From assembly GCA_001600415.1 (NCBI GenBank), contig BCJX01000009.1, positions 1,055,925 to 1,119,924 of the forward strand: a stretch of DNA of 64,000 nt, read 5' to 3'. The position numbers and the translations under genes are program-made. Shown here piece after piece: positions 46,921 through 58,969 of the stretch. Position 1 is the first letter of the stretch. Every line of letters starts with the position of its first letter. The notes beneath the pieces are model-generated. The model ran no database searches and was not told the DNA's origin. It was given only the letters and a program-made list of their open reading frames with translations. This DNA is from Pascua guehoae (lineage: Eukaryota; Basidiomycota; Tremellomycetes; Trichosporonales; Trichosporonaceae).

Positions 46921-47037
46921 GTTTGCGGAATGCAAACCTCATGCACACAGTGTGCAAGGATGCGAGGGGCCAATGTCGGATGTACTTGTGCCACGGTCCG
47001 TCTGCGTGTCCAGATACGGCGGTCACAAGGAACAGAT
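46921..47037 (+). repeat. Dispersed repeat, copy 2
   Basis: This is similar to 44427-44536 along its whole length with scattered changes and a few small gaps. Translated in one frame both copies read CKDARGQC, but neither has an extended open frame in common, so a DNA-level repeat is the safer call. Confidence 0.85.
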
Positions 47038-47207
47038 GCGAGATGTGGCCTCGGCCTCGTTATGCTACACTCTACCACCAACAGCACAGCACACCCCTGT
47101 TGTTTCACTCACCTCACCTGATGCACCATTCACCACAACGTTACAAAACTGTAGACTCCAAATACACTATCAAATCAGGCGTCGCATAGAGGTATCTTGA
47201 CTGTCTG

Positions 47208-49291
47208 CTACATGAAGGGTCCCTGGACATGGTGTGGGTGTGATTGAGAGCCGTGAGGCCGCTGGTAACGTTGGCTGTCGTAGGCCTGTTCATGACGCTG
47301 GTTGCATCGTTGTCCGTAATAGTCTTGGTTGTGACCTGGGTTGTAATTTTGCCTGTAACCTTGGGTGTAGCCTTGGTGGTAGTACCCTTGAGGATGCCTT
47401 TGAATTTCAGGCTGGCCGTAGCTTTGAGCGTAAGGCCGGCTGTGTGCTTGCATCTGGAAACCAGCTACACCATGTGAAGGAGATTCCCACTCATCTCCAC
47501 TGCCGCAGCAAATCCGGGGTTTGTTCCAACTGCAGAACCACTTCTTAAAGGAGAAAGTAAAGCAGGCAGGGGGGAAGCAGCAAGGGAGACAGCAACCCAA
47601 AGCCCTTGAACAACATGATGGGAGACAACAACATGAGTCCCCCGAGTAACAAGGCGATAGACAGCAGAAGCATGGCTGAAGGTGCTTCTGCTCGGCCTGA
47701 GCGAATTCACTGTGCGGCTGGTTGGCCCAAGGGCGGCTTGGGGCAGGCGCAGATGTTGGAAGACTCCTTGAGGTTGGCTGGTGGTGGCTCCTTGGCTGAG
47801 CCCTGGATCGCTCGGGAAGGATTGGCGCAGGGTATGCGGGGTTGCTCGGGATAGCCGGGTTGTCGGCCGCGGTGCGTCCACCAGCCCATGCATGCACTGC
47901 ACCGGTGTAAATATTGGCGAACTCCTGCTCCTGTCGAGGGAGGGTCCACTTGGCCTTCTCGACAACAATGTGATTTTGCTCGGCGACCTGTATGACTGGT
48001 TGATCGTAATGCCATGCCGAAGTCGTGAGACCGTTGTCGGCCGTAACAAGGAGAACTTGGCCCCTAGTCGTGGGCTTGACGTAGAGTGTGATACGAATGC
48101 GGGTGTCGCCGTGGCGCTTCTCGCCGTTTTTAGCGAATTCTTTCTGCCATCGTTGGGGCCATGCGTGTCCAACAGGAAGGGCAGGTAAGGAGGGCTCTGA
48201 CAGGGTCATATCAGAGTCCCAGCCCGCCGGGATCGTGAGAGTTGATCCTTTCTCCTTTGCCCGGTTTGCGACTTTCGCGACCTCATTCACAGCGGCAGCG
48301 GGGAACCGAAGGTAGATGAGAGGGTCGCCAGTGTGTTTCGAATACGTGCCCAAAGGCGTGATATGCTCCCGAGTGGGTACGCCTTGAGGGCTGTAATCGG
48401 TAAAAACCGTGTTGGTGTCGATGGCAACCACAAAGGCACGGTCTAGCTTGACCTTCGGAGTTGATCGAAGTGTCTCCTCTCACGTCGTTGGGTGGCCATG
48501 AGGCACAGGTGGAATTTCAAGCCTATTCACGAACCAAGTCTCGTGTTGGTGATGAAGATCGGCCCCCAGAGCGCTCCAGCCGCCAGACGGTGTACGGACA
48601 ATGCGGATGTTCAGAGTAAAGTAGTGAGCGAGGTATTGGCCAACGAGGTCGTCATCGGGAGTCGAATCGAGCAACAGGGCGCGAGAGTTGGCGCCATATG
48701 CAAGCTGCAGGGCCTCGTCGAGCATGTGGTAACGTTTCGCTCGGGCATACGCCTTTTCGTGAATATTCCAGCCCTGGAAATCTATGAGTTCAAGATTCTG
48801 AACGTCAGCTGGGTCACTGCCGGCAGTTTTCTGCGTGGGATGCATACTGTTTGGTCTGTAGCCATTTCGAGGAGTTGTCGAGGATGAAGTCCGCGGACGG
48901 CCGGGCGGTCGACGCCTGTTATGGGCCCGTCTGGTTCCTCGTAGGCCCTGCCTCGAGCTACAGTAGGGAGCGCTTTTAGGAACTCCTTAGGGCGCTTGTT
49001 TCTGCTCTTGGTGCCGTGTTTGCTCAGATCGTTGTTGATACAGTTGTCTATCCAGGACAACGCAAAAACCGGATCGTTGGCAGACGGTCCACACTTGACG
49101 TATTGGCTCTCGCCGATAGCGGCCGAGACCAGGACATCGGGGCTGAGGATGTATATGGGTCGGCGACTGATTGGCTCAGTGGGCGTGCAGAGGGTGGGTA
49201 CTTGGAAGCCCAGTAGCTGGTCGATGAGGGCGTGGTTCGGGGGAAGGGCAGGAAGGGGATGGTTGTGCAGTGGATTTGCCAGCGGGTTCAT
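47208..49291 (-). CDS. Unknown protein with Cys cluster and Gln/Tyr/Gly-rich tail
   Basis: Three exons (49291-48848, 48797-48507, 48452-47208) give 659 residues. Introns are 50 and 54 nt, and all junctions are phase 0. The start MNPLANPLHNHPLPALPPN is chosen as the first Met in the conserved-looking region. A globular N-terminal half (for example PVFALSWIDNCIN, EALQLAYGANSRALLLD, TPSGGWSALGAD, DRAFVVAIDTNTVFTDY) is followed by a Pro/Ser linker. A dense cysteine cluster comes next (CFCCLSPCYSGDSCCC, then CCLPCCFPPACF), like palmitoylated or metal-binding Cys clusters. The last 80 residues are Gln/Tyr/Gly/His-rich (QGYYHQGYTQGYRQNYN). I do not recognise any domain. It sits in inverted orientation between family members A and B. 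The second intron was chosen because it is the only phase-0 join to the following long frame; without it the product would stop after HPTT. Confidence 0.7.
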
Positions 49292-49921
49292 GGCCGATGG
49301 AGCGAACGAAAGGGACACGGATGGATCATGATTCTGAGCATGGCTTATTAATGAGTGGGACGTGAGGAGTGCCGCACCGAATGAGACGTCAGTGGACAGC
49401 GGGACAGGGGTCCGGAAAGAAGGCGATGAGAAGGCAGTGAGAAGGCAGTGAGCAAGCGACGCGATGCGACAGGAAAGTAGGACAAGGCGATGATACGTGA
49501 AACGAGCGGTGCTGCGAACTTCCAAGGCTAGTAATGCTTGCCTTCAGTATCGCAGAGGATGTGTGGATACAGAACTTTGATTCATAGGAGGCGGTGCCAG
49601 AAAGCGGGCGGGAGTGAATGCCCCTGCTGTTTCATTGCACTTCCACGCCGTACGGAAGTATATTTGATCCTGCGTCGAGTACGCGTCAACATGTTACCCA
49701 CACCATCTCAACCATCACTTCCTTTGGAAATCTCACTGTCTCCCTCCACTCGTCGTCAGGTGGTCACTGCTCTCTATCATCTCGATTCACCTTCCCACAG
49801 CTATTGATCATCTGCCATCAGGACAATAGCTCCTCACCGTCTATCCAGCCATCTGCCCAGCATCCTTCGCTGTACGTCGTTGACGTCTATCATAACCCAT
49901 TGGCTCACAATCCACAGCAAC
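49292..49921. promoter_or_regulatory. Divergent promoter of the Cys-cluster gene and copy B
   Basis: The right half (49700-49920) aligns with the leader and first exon of copy A (TTGATCATCTGCC against TTGGTCATCTGC), including a GTACGT donor at 49875, so it is the former first exon and intron of copy B. Confidence 0.5.
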
Positions 49922-51002
49922 ATGGATGCCGAACATCATGACTCATACTTCACTGGATCGCCCAAGCCAGAAGACTACTTGATTGACCTGTCCGTTCCCG
50001 GAAAAGAGTGAGTCTACCTCAGCCAAACTGCCTCAGCTAAGCCAAGCCAACCGATCGACATTCAAGCGTATCTTGAGTGTATTGGCGACGAGCAAAGGCG
50101 ACGGACCTCACGCGTGAAAGATAGCGAGCAAGCCTCACCGCATGGTCCCTCATACTCCGATTCATACATTCCAGACATGAGCCTTGTTGACGCCGGTCTA
50201 GCAGAGCTGGTCGCCGCACGCCAAGACAACACTATCGGCATCTGGCTACAGCTGTCCGACATCACCCCGGAGGACATGACATTATTCCCCCACAACCCGT
50301 GGTTGGCAAGCCTGATTCGTCTCAAACGGCTCCCCCAACTCGCCCAGGATAACTATGAGTACTGGGACGCAAAACGAGTATCACACCAGTATGTGGTATA
50401 CGTAAGTTTCCCGTTGAACGTTCTGCAGAATGCTGCTTCCCGCGGCCAAGAGAATCACCATGAGGTCGTACTGGTCGTCCCTTCCTCGACTGACACCCTA
50501 GGGTAATGTGCGCATCGCATTTCCCACTCAACTCGAGGGGCCAGAGAGCACGGCCGCATGGTTGGGTGCTGCCAACGAACTGTACGGCCGGTACCATCCA
50601 TTGCTCGCGGTATGGAAGGAGCACAATGCGGTAATGGCGTGGAGGCAACGACCGGCCGGCAATCCGCAATGGGTGGAAGAGCCAGACAAGGACGACCAGA
50701 CGCTCGACGAGTTGACCGACGAGCACGTCGTGACCATGATGCGCTACACGCTCATTGATGTCGTTCGCCACGTTGGCGGGCCCGTCTTCAAATTGACGGA
50801 TGATCTCCAGAAGGAGTTTGATGACGATCCTGGGGAATACTACCAGTCCGTCGTGTGCGACATTGTGCGCGGACGCCCCATTGCACACTTCCCCCGGGGA
50901 TGGGAGGAGTACACGAGAGGTGCAGCACAGCGATCGGAAAGTAGAGAGACTGCGAGTGCACGAATGGCACCTTTGGGAGCAGCACGCAGGAATGCAGCAT
51001 AG
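49922..51002 (+). CDS. Unknown-family protein B (paralogue of the gene at 44832)
   Basis: Three coding exons (49922-50007, 50047-50401, 50502-51002) give 313 residues, in phase throughout. The sequence parallels copy A from MDAEHHDSYFTGSPKPEDYL through AGLAELVAARQDNTIGIWLQ, NVRIAFPTQLEGP, NELYGRYHP, LQKEFDDDPGEYY and DIVRGRPIAHFPRGWEEY. It has a longer Arg/Ala-rich C terminus (about 30 extra residues ending LGAARRNAA). The ATG that starts copy A is changed here (ATCAGGAC), so translation probably starts at the ATG just after the first splice acceptor, and the old first exon is now leader. No signal peptide, membrane span or known motif is visible. Function unknown. Confidence 0.85.
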
Positions 51003-51573
51003 ACCATGCAGGAAATGCTTCACTGGCACTTGTCACACCATTGGATTGACCCAGAGAGCGTCTATAGATCCATGGGCACAGCTGGGTGCACCTGTGCTCA
51101 AAGTGGCCGTCTTACCGCTTTCCTAACACACCTCCCAGTACAGACTGTACCCGACGTCGGGCTGGATGTAAGGGGATTAGGGCCAGCTGAGGTGTTACGA
51201 TGGACATCCAGCAACGACACCTGACACAGATATGGTAACATGCGATATGACGGGATGCCACCTCGCGGAGTTACTCGTAGCCGCGTTGCCTCCATCTTTG
51301 CTCCTCTTCCGCTGTTCTGTCCACCATGAGAGAGAGAGTGTGTGTGTGTGTGTGCAGAGCGTGATTAATATTGCTTGCTGTGGGTGTTGCCATTTAGCTC
51401 TCGGGTAAGGACCCATCCGAGAGGAACCGCTCAGACACGAGAGTGACGTACATCCGCCAGCAGAGTGAGTTCCGACCGGTCCAGTCACCTTTACTCGATG
51501 CTGATGATAAAAATCACCTCTTCTCGAGCCTCCCAACCACGCACCTCCGACCATTCTCACCACCGCGTCCCTC
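51003..51573. other. Intergenic, copy B to membrane protein gene
   Basis: A (GA)/(GT) dinucleotide tract lies at 51330-51354. No gene was seen. Confidence 0.5.
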
Positions 51574-51963
51574 ATGAACCCCCCAAGCACCATGCAACTC
51601 ACCATCGCCGCCCTCGTCGCCATCGTCAATTTCCTCGGCCACACAATCCTAGGCACGCGCGAGGTCCACCCGCCCCTCTTCGCCTCGACATTGGACAACG
51701 AGACAAAAGTCGCCCTCTACGTCTCCTTCCACATTGCCTCGTGCGTGCTGGGCCTCACGGCGGTCGTGCTCGTCCGCTCGGCCCTGGGACACCGTAACCG
51801 CGACCTCGAGGCGGCGGCGGGCGGCCTATCGCTAGCCGGCTCGCTGTTGGTCATTGCCATTTGTCCCGCCGTGTTTGGGAGTGTGTGGGGGTTGGTGCAG
51901 ATGGGCCAGTGGGTGAGCTTGGGGGTTGTGGGGGTGCTCGCGCTGCGTGCGTCGAGGCTGTGA
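51574..51963 (+). CDS. Small four-span membrane protein
   Basis: An intronless 129-residue protein; a second Met at 51592 may be the true start. Four hydrophobic segments are visible: LTIAALVAIVNFLGHTILG, ALYVSFHIASCVLGLTAVVL, GLSLAGSLLVIAICPAVFG and GQWVSLGVVGVLAL. The opening pattern, N-x-x-GH..LG-x-RE then P-L and a later H in span 2, recalls small uncharacterised bacterial and fungal four-helix membrane proteins, but I cannot name a family. The lack of introns contrasts with most neighbours. No function is proposed. Confidence 0.65.
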   Translation: MNPPSTMQLTIAALVAIVNFLGHTILGTREVHPPLFASTLDNETKVALYVSFHIASCVLGLTAVVLVRSALGHRNRDLEAAAGGLSLAGSLLVIAICPAVFGSVWGLVQMGQWVSLGVVGVLALRASRL

Positions 51964-54900
51964 GCGGTGGTGTAGGGAGGGCTTGGGATGTATGGTTCTC
52001 CACTCTGATTTCGGGAAGAGGGTTCTTGGCTTGTGGTGGCCAAGGCTGGGGAGTGGGATGGGTGAGAGTTCTGAAGAGTCACTCTGGTAAATCCACCGGT
52101 CCACGCATGAATGGAGCGGACATACTGAAAAGCAGGATAGTCAGGCTTCCTATATCGAACCAGCGTCGGCTGTGAACGTACCCAGTGCGTGAGCATCATC
52201 TCAGCAGCCCACCAGAGGTCCGAGATTGACTGCGCCGTCCCAGTGTCATCAGAGTTGCTCCGTCCGACTACGAGCTTCAGGATGAGCAGCCTACAATGTC
52301 AAAGAAACCTGAATGTGAGGACCTACAAGCGCCGCTCCTTATGCATGTCAGTGCTTCAGATGGCCAAGCAACGTCCGCACTCCCACTGGCACCCACCTGC
52401 ACCCACCTGCACCTGGTTACTTGGTCGAGATACCCATCCGCCAAGCCATTCTTGCTGTCGCTGCCACACACTACTGCTGTAGCACATAGCAGGTTACTGC
52501 TCACACATGAGACACGCCGCAACATGACACGCGACAAATCTCCCCCATCCAGCCCCAACCATATCTCCACCACCGAGTCACACAAGAACCGCCGTGTCTC
52601 ATGCACGGTCCACATGGGCATTCCCACGAATCAGTCGTGCGCACTGACCCGCACAAAGTATCAGGCAACAGGTATCAGCCATCAAGGCATCAGAGCGGAT
52701 AAACTCCCAACTGCGCGCACCTAATTGCCATCGATCGCGATCGTTTGCATTGCACGCGGACTTGTTTCCCCCCGTTTGCCCCGTTTGCTCCGCACCCGCG
52801 GCCTGGGCCTGGGCGTTTACCCCGAGGGCCCCGGGGGAGATCGCCGGAGTACCTGGTGTGCGGGAGTGGGCATGCCCGATCACCTGTGGCGGCGGAGCGG
52901 TGAGTATTATCGGTGATATTCAGGCAGTGCACGCACCGTGCGCTTGTGGATTCGTGCTTGGTGGCAGGGATGCAGGGTGTCCAGTGGCCAGCGGTGATAT
53001 CGTGATCAGGACGGCAAGGACGGAGCTTGGAGCCATGTGGTCGGGCGTTTGTTGCTCTCGCTGGTGCATGCGTACAGTATCTGTCCACAGATCCACAGAG
53101 CGAAGGCTGAGTCATTGTTCGCGAATGGTATCTTTCACAGTACTGGAGCTGGGATACAGGAGTGGTCAGAGTGGGAAAGACAACACCCGAAGCATCGGAT
53201 TTCGGGCTGGGGAGTCTTACACCTGTCGGCCGTCGGCCAACTCTTGCTTCTTCGTTGTCTTCTGTCTCACTCGACCGATCCGGCACACGCGTGCCCTTGC
53301 TGCTATCACCGTGTCCCTACCCCGCACCTGTACAGCATATCGTCCACCCCCTCAATGCCAGCAACACCCTCGTTCCTAACGAAGCATACCCCTCCAATTG
53401 ACCTAGATCACGAGAATGTGGGGGTGGCGTGACGCGTCGGGGGCTGTGTACGCCACCAACGCCACTGCGAAGCAAGCGTGTGGGGGCATTCATGTCATGT
53501 GGGGGTTGGGTTGGGTGGCCATGTGCACGTCCACGAATGCGCATGTACTCGGAGACTTACACAGTTTGCCGAATGTTTGTTTCTCGACGGCTGGGCGACC
53601 GTGAATGCTGCGGTGTCTCATCCATGTGCACGGCCAAATCCATGTCACGAGCGCCCACAGGAATGTAATGTTCAGTAGTTCAGCCCTCGCTTTTAGAATG
53701 CTTGGCACGCTTCGTGTCTCGCGCGCGTACATGCAAAGTAGTGCATGTAGTGTGTCTCAGTCTTGCTCACATGAGTGATACCGGCCACCACCACAACCAC
53801 CACCGCCACAGCGCCACAGCGCCACTTTGCAATGTTCCAAGCCGGACAGGATTTGTTTCTGCACAGCTTTTACAGCACCAACTGCCTGCTGATATGCTAG
53901 TCTGCTGGCCTCCTGGTCTGCTGATCTGATATGCAAGTCGCCGCGTCCGCAGGGGTGTGAATTGGAATCATGAGATGGAACAAGGTGACACGCCATGCCG
54001 CGCCACGCCATGTAACGCAGTTTCACGCTCGCAACAAGGCATGGCTGGCGCCACTGGCACCTGGCGCTGGCGGCGCACCTGGAATTTCTCTGCATGTGGT
54101 GGTGGCGTGTGTGGTGGCCGCGGTGGCGTAGTGGCCATCAGTGGTCACTACTGCACAGCACTTGCAGACTGGCAAGTGGAAGAGGACACCGCGAAACTCG
54201 GCCTGAGCGATAGACATTACCGGCGGGAACAAGAAGCTAAATCTAGCAACTGGCGTAGCAATCTTGTCCGCCTCCGCCTCCGCCTCCGCCACCACCCCAA
54301 GCCCAGATTCCCACAACCGTACCTGCCTCACCGCACTGCATACACGACTGCACTCGTGCACTGTGATTCGCATGCCCTGGTTCGTAACCCGCCGTACCTC
54401 GCTGTGGCTTAAAATACTCGACAACGAGGCGGCGCACGTACTCCGTTTCAGCGTGCGCTTGGCTGACGCTGGAATGCGTCAATCCACCACAAGCTCGGGT
54501 ACAGGGGGTCGACGCGGCGAGGTGAGCTTGATGGGTGGGCAGGCACGCTGGATTTTTTTTTTTCGTTCGACAACGACACCGAAACCTGCGTCGGGTCTCG
54601 CCACTTGCTCTGTCTCGCATTTTTTTCTCGTCTTTTTCAGGTTTGTTTCTGCGCATTGTGCAGCGACACGGCGTTGCAACCTTGCGTTCATGTGAAAAAA
54701 AGGCAGTGCTCAGGCAAAGCGGTGACTGAGTGTGCACGGGTGCGCGCGGCTGTTGGTCTCTCACATGTCACAGTGCCTCGCTCGGGGAGGCAGGTGTCTG
54801 CGGGCCGCTCGACGTGGCCCTTGTTCCCCGCGTATATCACGTAGCAACCACTGCCGAGGCTGCGGTAACTTTGTGTGGCACTGCCGAGGCTAAAGTGTTG

Positions 54901-57894
54901 CACAGCAGTGCGTTTCATGCCCTTTGCGACGAAACCAGGGGTGTGTGTCGGGGGATACGATGGGACGATGGTGAGGATCAAGGGGCCCAGGGGTGGGTGG
55001 TTCTTGGGATCTGTGTCAAGTTGGCCCGCTACCCGCCTGTCCTCTTGGCCGTCCACATGTCATGGGATGGGTGTGTGCATTCGATTTTCCGTTCGGTCCA
55101 GCTGGTCGTTACTGCTGTACCGGTACTCAGCCTGACACGACAACGCGGACGGCCAACTTTGAACGCGCCGCTGGACGCGACAAGCGCGTGTCGCCCACCT
55201 CGAACGCGAGCCATGGCCGTGGCCGGTGCCTCTGCCCTGTACTTTTTCTGTACCTGTACATCCCCGCCGACATGCATGCATGGCGCGCATGCTGGCATTG
55301 CTGGCATTTCTGGCCATGTGTCCAACGGCGGGAGCGAGCGCTTTCCCTCTTGGCTGAATCCAAAGTCGCCGAGATCGGAAAATAGAGCGCGCCAGCAAAC
55401 GCCTGACCCAAAAGGTTCCAGGGGCGAGATCAAGATCAACCACAGGGCCATGGGAGAGTAACCTGCGGGAGAGAGGAACGGGGTACACGGGGTCGGTACA
55501 ACGGGGTGCACGGAGGGATGAGTACAGACGCACAAAGCTCGGGGCTTGGGGGCCACACGACACGTCGGTCGGGGTCGCAGTAGGGCTCCAAGTGGCGATC
55601 GGGACAGAACTGGCGCAGACGTGCAGAGCTTAAAATCCTTGTCGGGCACCAGGACCGCGGCATGGGCACTACGCACCCTAGGCCGTGTTCTCGACAAAAT
55701 GCACGCACAGTGGGTTGGGCTGGGCTGCCAACTGGCGGTGAGCGCCGACGCGTGTCCAATGGGTTCCGTGGGTTGAAATCAAAGTCGAGGCACATGCCGT
55801 TAGCGACAGGCACAGCTGCCAAGCCCCGACTGTTCGACCGGATGGCCATCACCCGTCATCTGTTGGTGCATGAATTTGTATTCATGAACAACATTAGATC
55901 GCGACGTGTGCTCATCACATGGAGCACTGTGCGCGCCATTTCAAACGGGTTCATGGTGGGGAATGCATGCCATTTCATGTGCGAATGATGAACCAAGCTA
56001 GCGAGCAGGTTTATGAGGAATGCATGCTGAAGAATGTGAGAGAGTGAATGCGCTCCGCCGCCACACGCCACGTCGCGAACAAGGAACCACATTCTCATTG
56101 AAATGGAAAATGTGGGGCGGGTCGCGTCTTTGTTGCTTCTCATTGTGCCACATGCCACTTGCCCTTGATGCCCCACATCATAATGCCACTCGAGTGACGC
56201 AGCTGCTGCTCATTTGTTACCGTTCTGTGTCAGTCCGAGCCGCAACTGGAACATGTACGTAGGTGGCTGGTACATGTTCGGTGGAACCGTGCGCGATCGC
56301 TCGGCAAAGGGGCCGAAGGGCAATGAGAAGACGAACGAGTACGCGTCGAGCGACGAGTGATGTGATTGGCGACGCGACCGAGACACATCGATTCCTGCCC
56401 ACACATGTGTGGGTTCGTTTCGCGTTGCTGCACAGCGTGCTCTGCAGCGCGTGAGTGGTGAGTTTCTACGACTCAGAACGCGGACGCGTCAGTGGGCATT
56501 TGATGAGCGTGGCGAAACGTCGTGGCGCGAGTGGCGACACACTTGTGGCAATGTGGCTGCGACATGGGACGCCGCCTGACGTACTGACGCACGCCAAAAG
56601 GCACAAAGCTATGTATCAGCAGGACGCGGGCACAACGCGCGACATCAAGAACCAAGCGGCCCGCGGTCGAGCGCTAGAGTAGACTACCAGGGAGTGCAAG
56701 GGTGCGGGAAACGGATCGAGCTGGAATGCCGGGCGGAACGGGTGTGGAACAGGGGACAAAAACGAGGGCGATAATAGAGCGACAGGGGGGCCATCGGAGA
56801 CAAAAAAAAAGTGTGGTCAGTCGCGTCCAGAGGCCAGAAGCATGAACCAAGGAGGAGGGAGCCTGAGACTAAAAGCGGAGCCCACTAGCGGCCGGGGCGG
56901 GCAGCGGGGTACGGGAATAAACAGCATGTAGCTGAGGCATTGGCCCTGCGGTGCGCCGCAAAGAGGAATCGAGGAATCGGGCCAGATGCAGAGCAACAGT
57001 GCCCTCGATCCTCGATCCTAGATCCTCGAACAAGGGGGGACACCGGTACACCGGATAGATGAAGGACCGGGCAGCCGCGTGTCTGAGGCTGCGGCACGAA
57101 TCTCTATAGTCGAGGGGGCTCGGAACTGTGGCCGTGGTCTGGTCGGCGAGGCGAACTGACCGCGACATGACCGAGACGAGGTGCAGATTAGGCTCAACCG
57201 GACAAGGGAGAGTGTTCAAACTGGGCGGCCCTGGTGGACCGAGACTTGCAACAGCCCAACATCAACCTCTTTTTGCAACACCTTTGGGCAACACCGATCT
57301 CTCTAGCCATCCCTCGGTGCTTGTCCCGAGCTGGCACGGTTCTGAGACGGGAGCAGCCCCCGTGTCGGATGCATTCCTGGAGCCTTGCAGCTGATTACAA
57401 TGGCACCTCGTGGCACCTTTATGCCTCGATGGCGTTGGCTTGGAATAGCGCAAACCATGTCGGCCCCTATCATATGTGCTTACTGTAGTTGGTAGGTGTT
57501 TCGCGAAGCTTGTGGGCAGCGGCGAAAGGATGGGCCATGCTCACCTGGAATGAAATGAGGACAGTAAACCTGGATGCAGGGAAAAAGATGGATACACGGG
57601 AACGGTTTGTACACATTTGGCCCACTTTGGCCACTTTATGATGGCCACAGTGACGCACTGCCGATGCATGGCATCAGGCTAGCCAGGCTCACACTCCTGG
57701 CGAGGTTTTGGTGTTCCGGTAAATCCGCTGCCCCTCGACTTCTTTGTGGTCAGTTGGTCAAGTGGTTGGCTGGGTCAGTTGGGCAGACATGCAAAAGACT
57801 TGAGACAAGCTTTGGCAGTCGATGCCCGAGAATGCGCCTAGCCCTGACACCACTCACCGGGCCTGGTCGCCCCTAAGTGCCAGCACCCTGGCTT

Positions 57895-58018
57895 GCTGTC
57901 GTCCCTCTCCGTCCCTCTCCTTCGTCTCCCTTCGTCCCTCGTCCCTCCCTCTCTCCTCTCCCTCCCCTCCTTCTCTCCCTCCTCCCTCCTCCCTCCCCCT
58001 CCCCCTCCCTAGCTCCTT
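57895..58018 (+). repeat. Polypyrimidine tract
   Basis: Nearly uninterrupted C/T over about 120 bases, made of CCCTC and CTCCCT units with only a few G. Confidence 0.9.
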
Positions 58019-58908
58019 TGCTCTGCACCCTGTCTTGTGCTCTGGCCATGCCATGCCGCCTGTACAGAAGTAGCCACCCACCACCATCCACTGGCCAACA
58101 GCACAAGCTAGCCACTCTGGTGTAGCCAGGCCCGCCCCCTCTCCTCAATCTCTCGCTCCCTCCCCTCGCTCCCTCGCTTGTTCTACTGGACACACCCACG
58201 CACGCACGCACCCCATCTTACGCGCGCACGCCCTCTGGACCTCGATCCTCCCACCCACCGTACCCACAAACTCAACTCTTTCTCCTTTGCTCGTCCTCCT
58301 CCTACTCTTCCCCTCCCCCTCATACCCTCTCACCCCGTCTGACCTCCAGCAAGAGGTCGTGTACAAGTCGGTGGTCTCTGTGCTTTACGCCCCCCCCGTT
58401 TCCTACGGTCTCCGTCTCTCTCTCTCGCCCTCCATTATCCCCCTCTGTCGTCTATTCCCCACTCTCGTCTCTCATTCCGACCTCTTGTGTCCCATTGCCT
58501 CGACATCGTCCCCGTAACGTCCTCCACGCCGCTTATCCATTCCCACCCAAAACCAAGGGGTCGACCCTTGAACTCGCCACCACACCCCACTACGACACGA
58601 CACGCCTTGGCCACATCGGGACAGTCTTGCGCGCGCGCTTTGCTTTGCCGCTTTCCGACAAGGCCGCCAGGTGAGGACAGAACAAGCAACTAGGTGGAAG
58701 GGACAATTGTCGATCGTCCAGCCACCCTCATGTGCGCTACTGCAGTCGCGTGAGGTGGACGGGGCACGTCTTGGTTGCTGTTTGCGTTCAACAAGATTCT
58801 AGTGCTGACCAAAAGACTCGACTCAACCTGCGTATCGCGCGTATCGCCCATCCCTCCATCGCCGCTGCCGTCGCCGATCAGTAGACGAGAGGAAAGGCAA
58901 ATCCGCCC

Positions 58909-58969
58909 NNNNNNNNNNNNNNNNNNNNNNNNNNNNNNNNNNNNNNNNNNNNNNNNNNNNNNNNNNNNN
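58909..58969. other. Assembly gap (61 N) next to a C20 run
   Basis: The gap is followed directly by about 20 C residues (58970-58989), which suggests that a long homopolymer stopped the assembly. Confidence 1.

Noticed and set aside
54730..55461. 243-codon plus-strand frame in the gene desert
   Set aside because: Cys/Val/Arg-rich without motif; several overlapping frames of similar length occur on both strands, as expected by chance.
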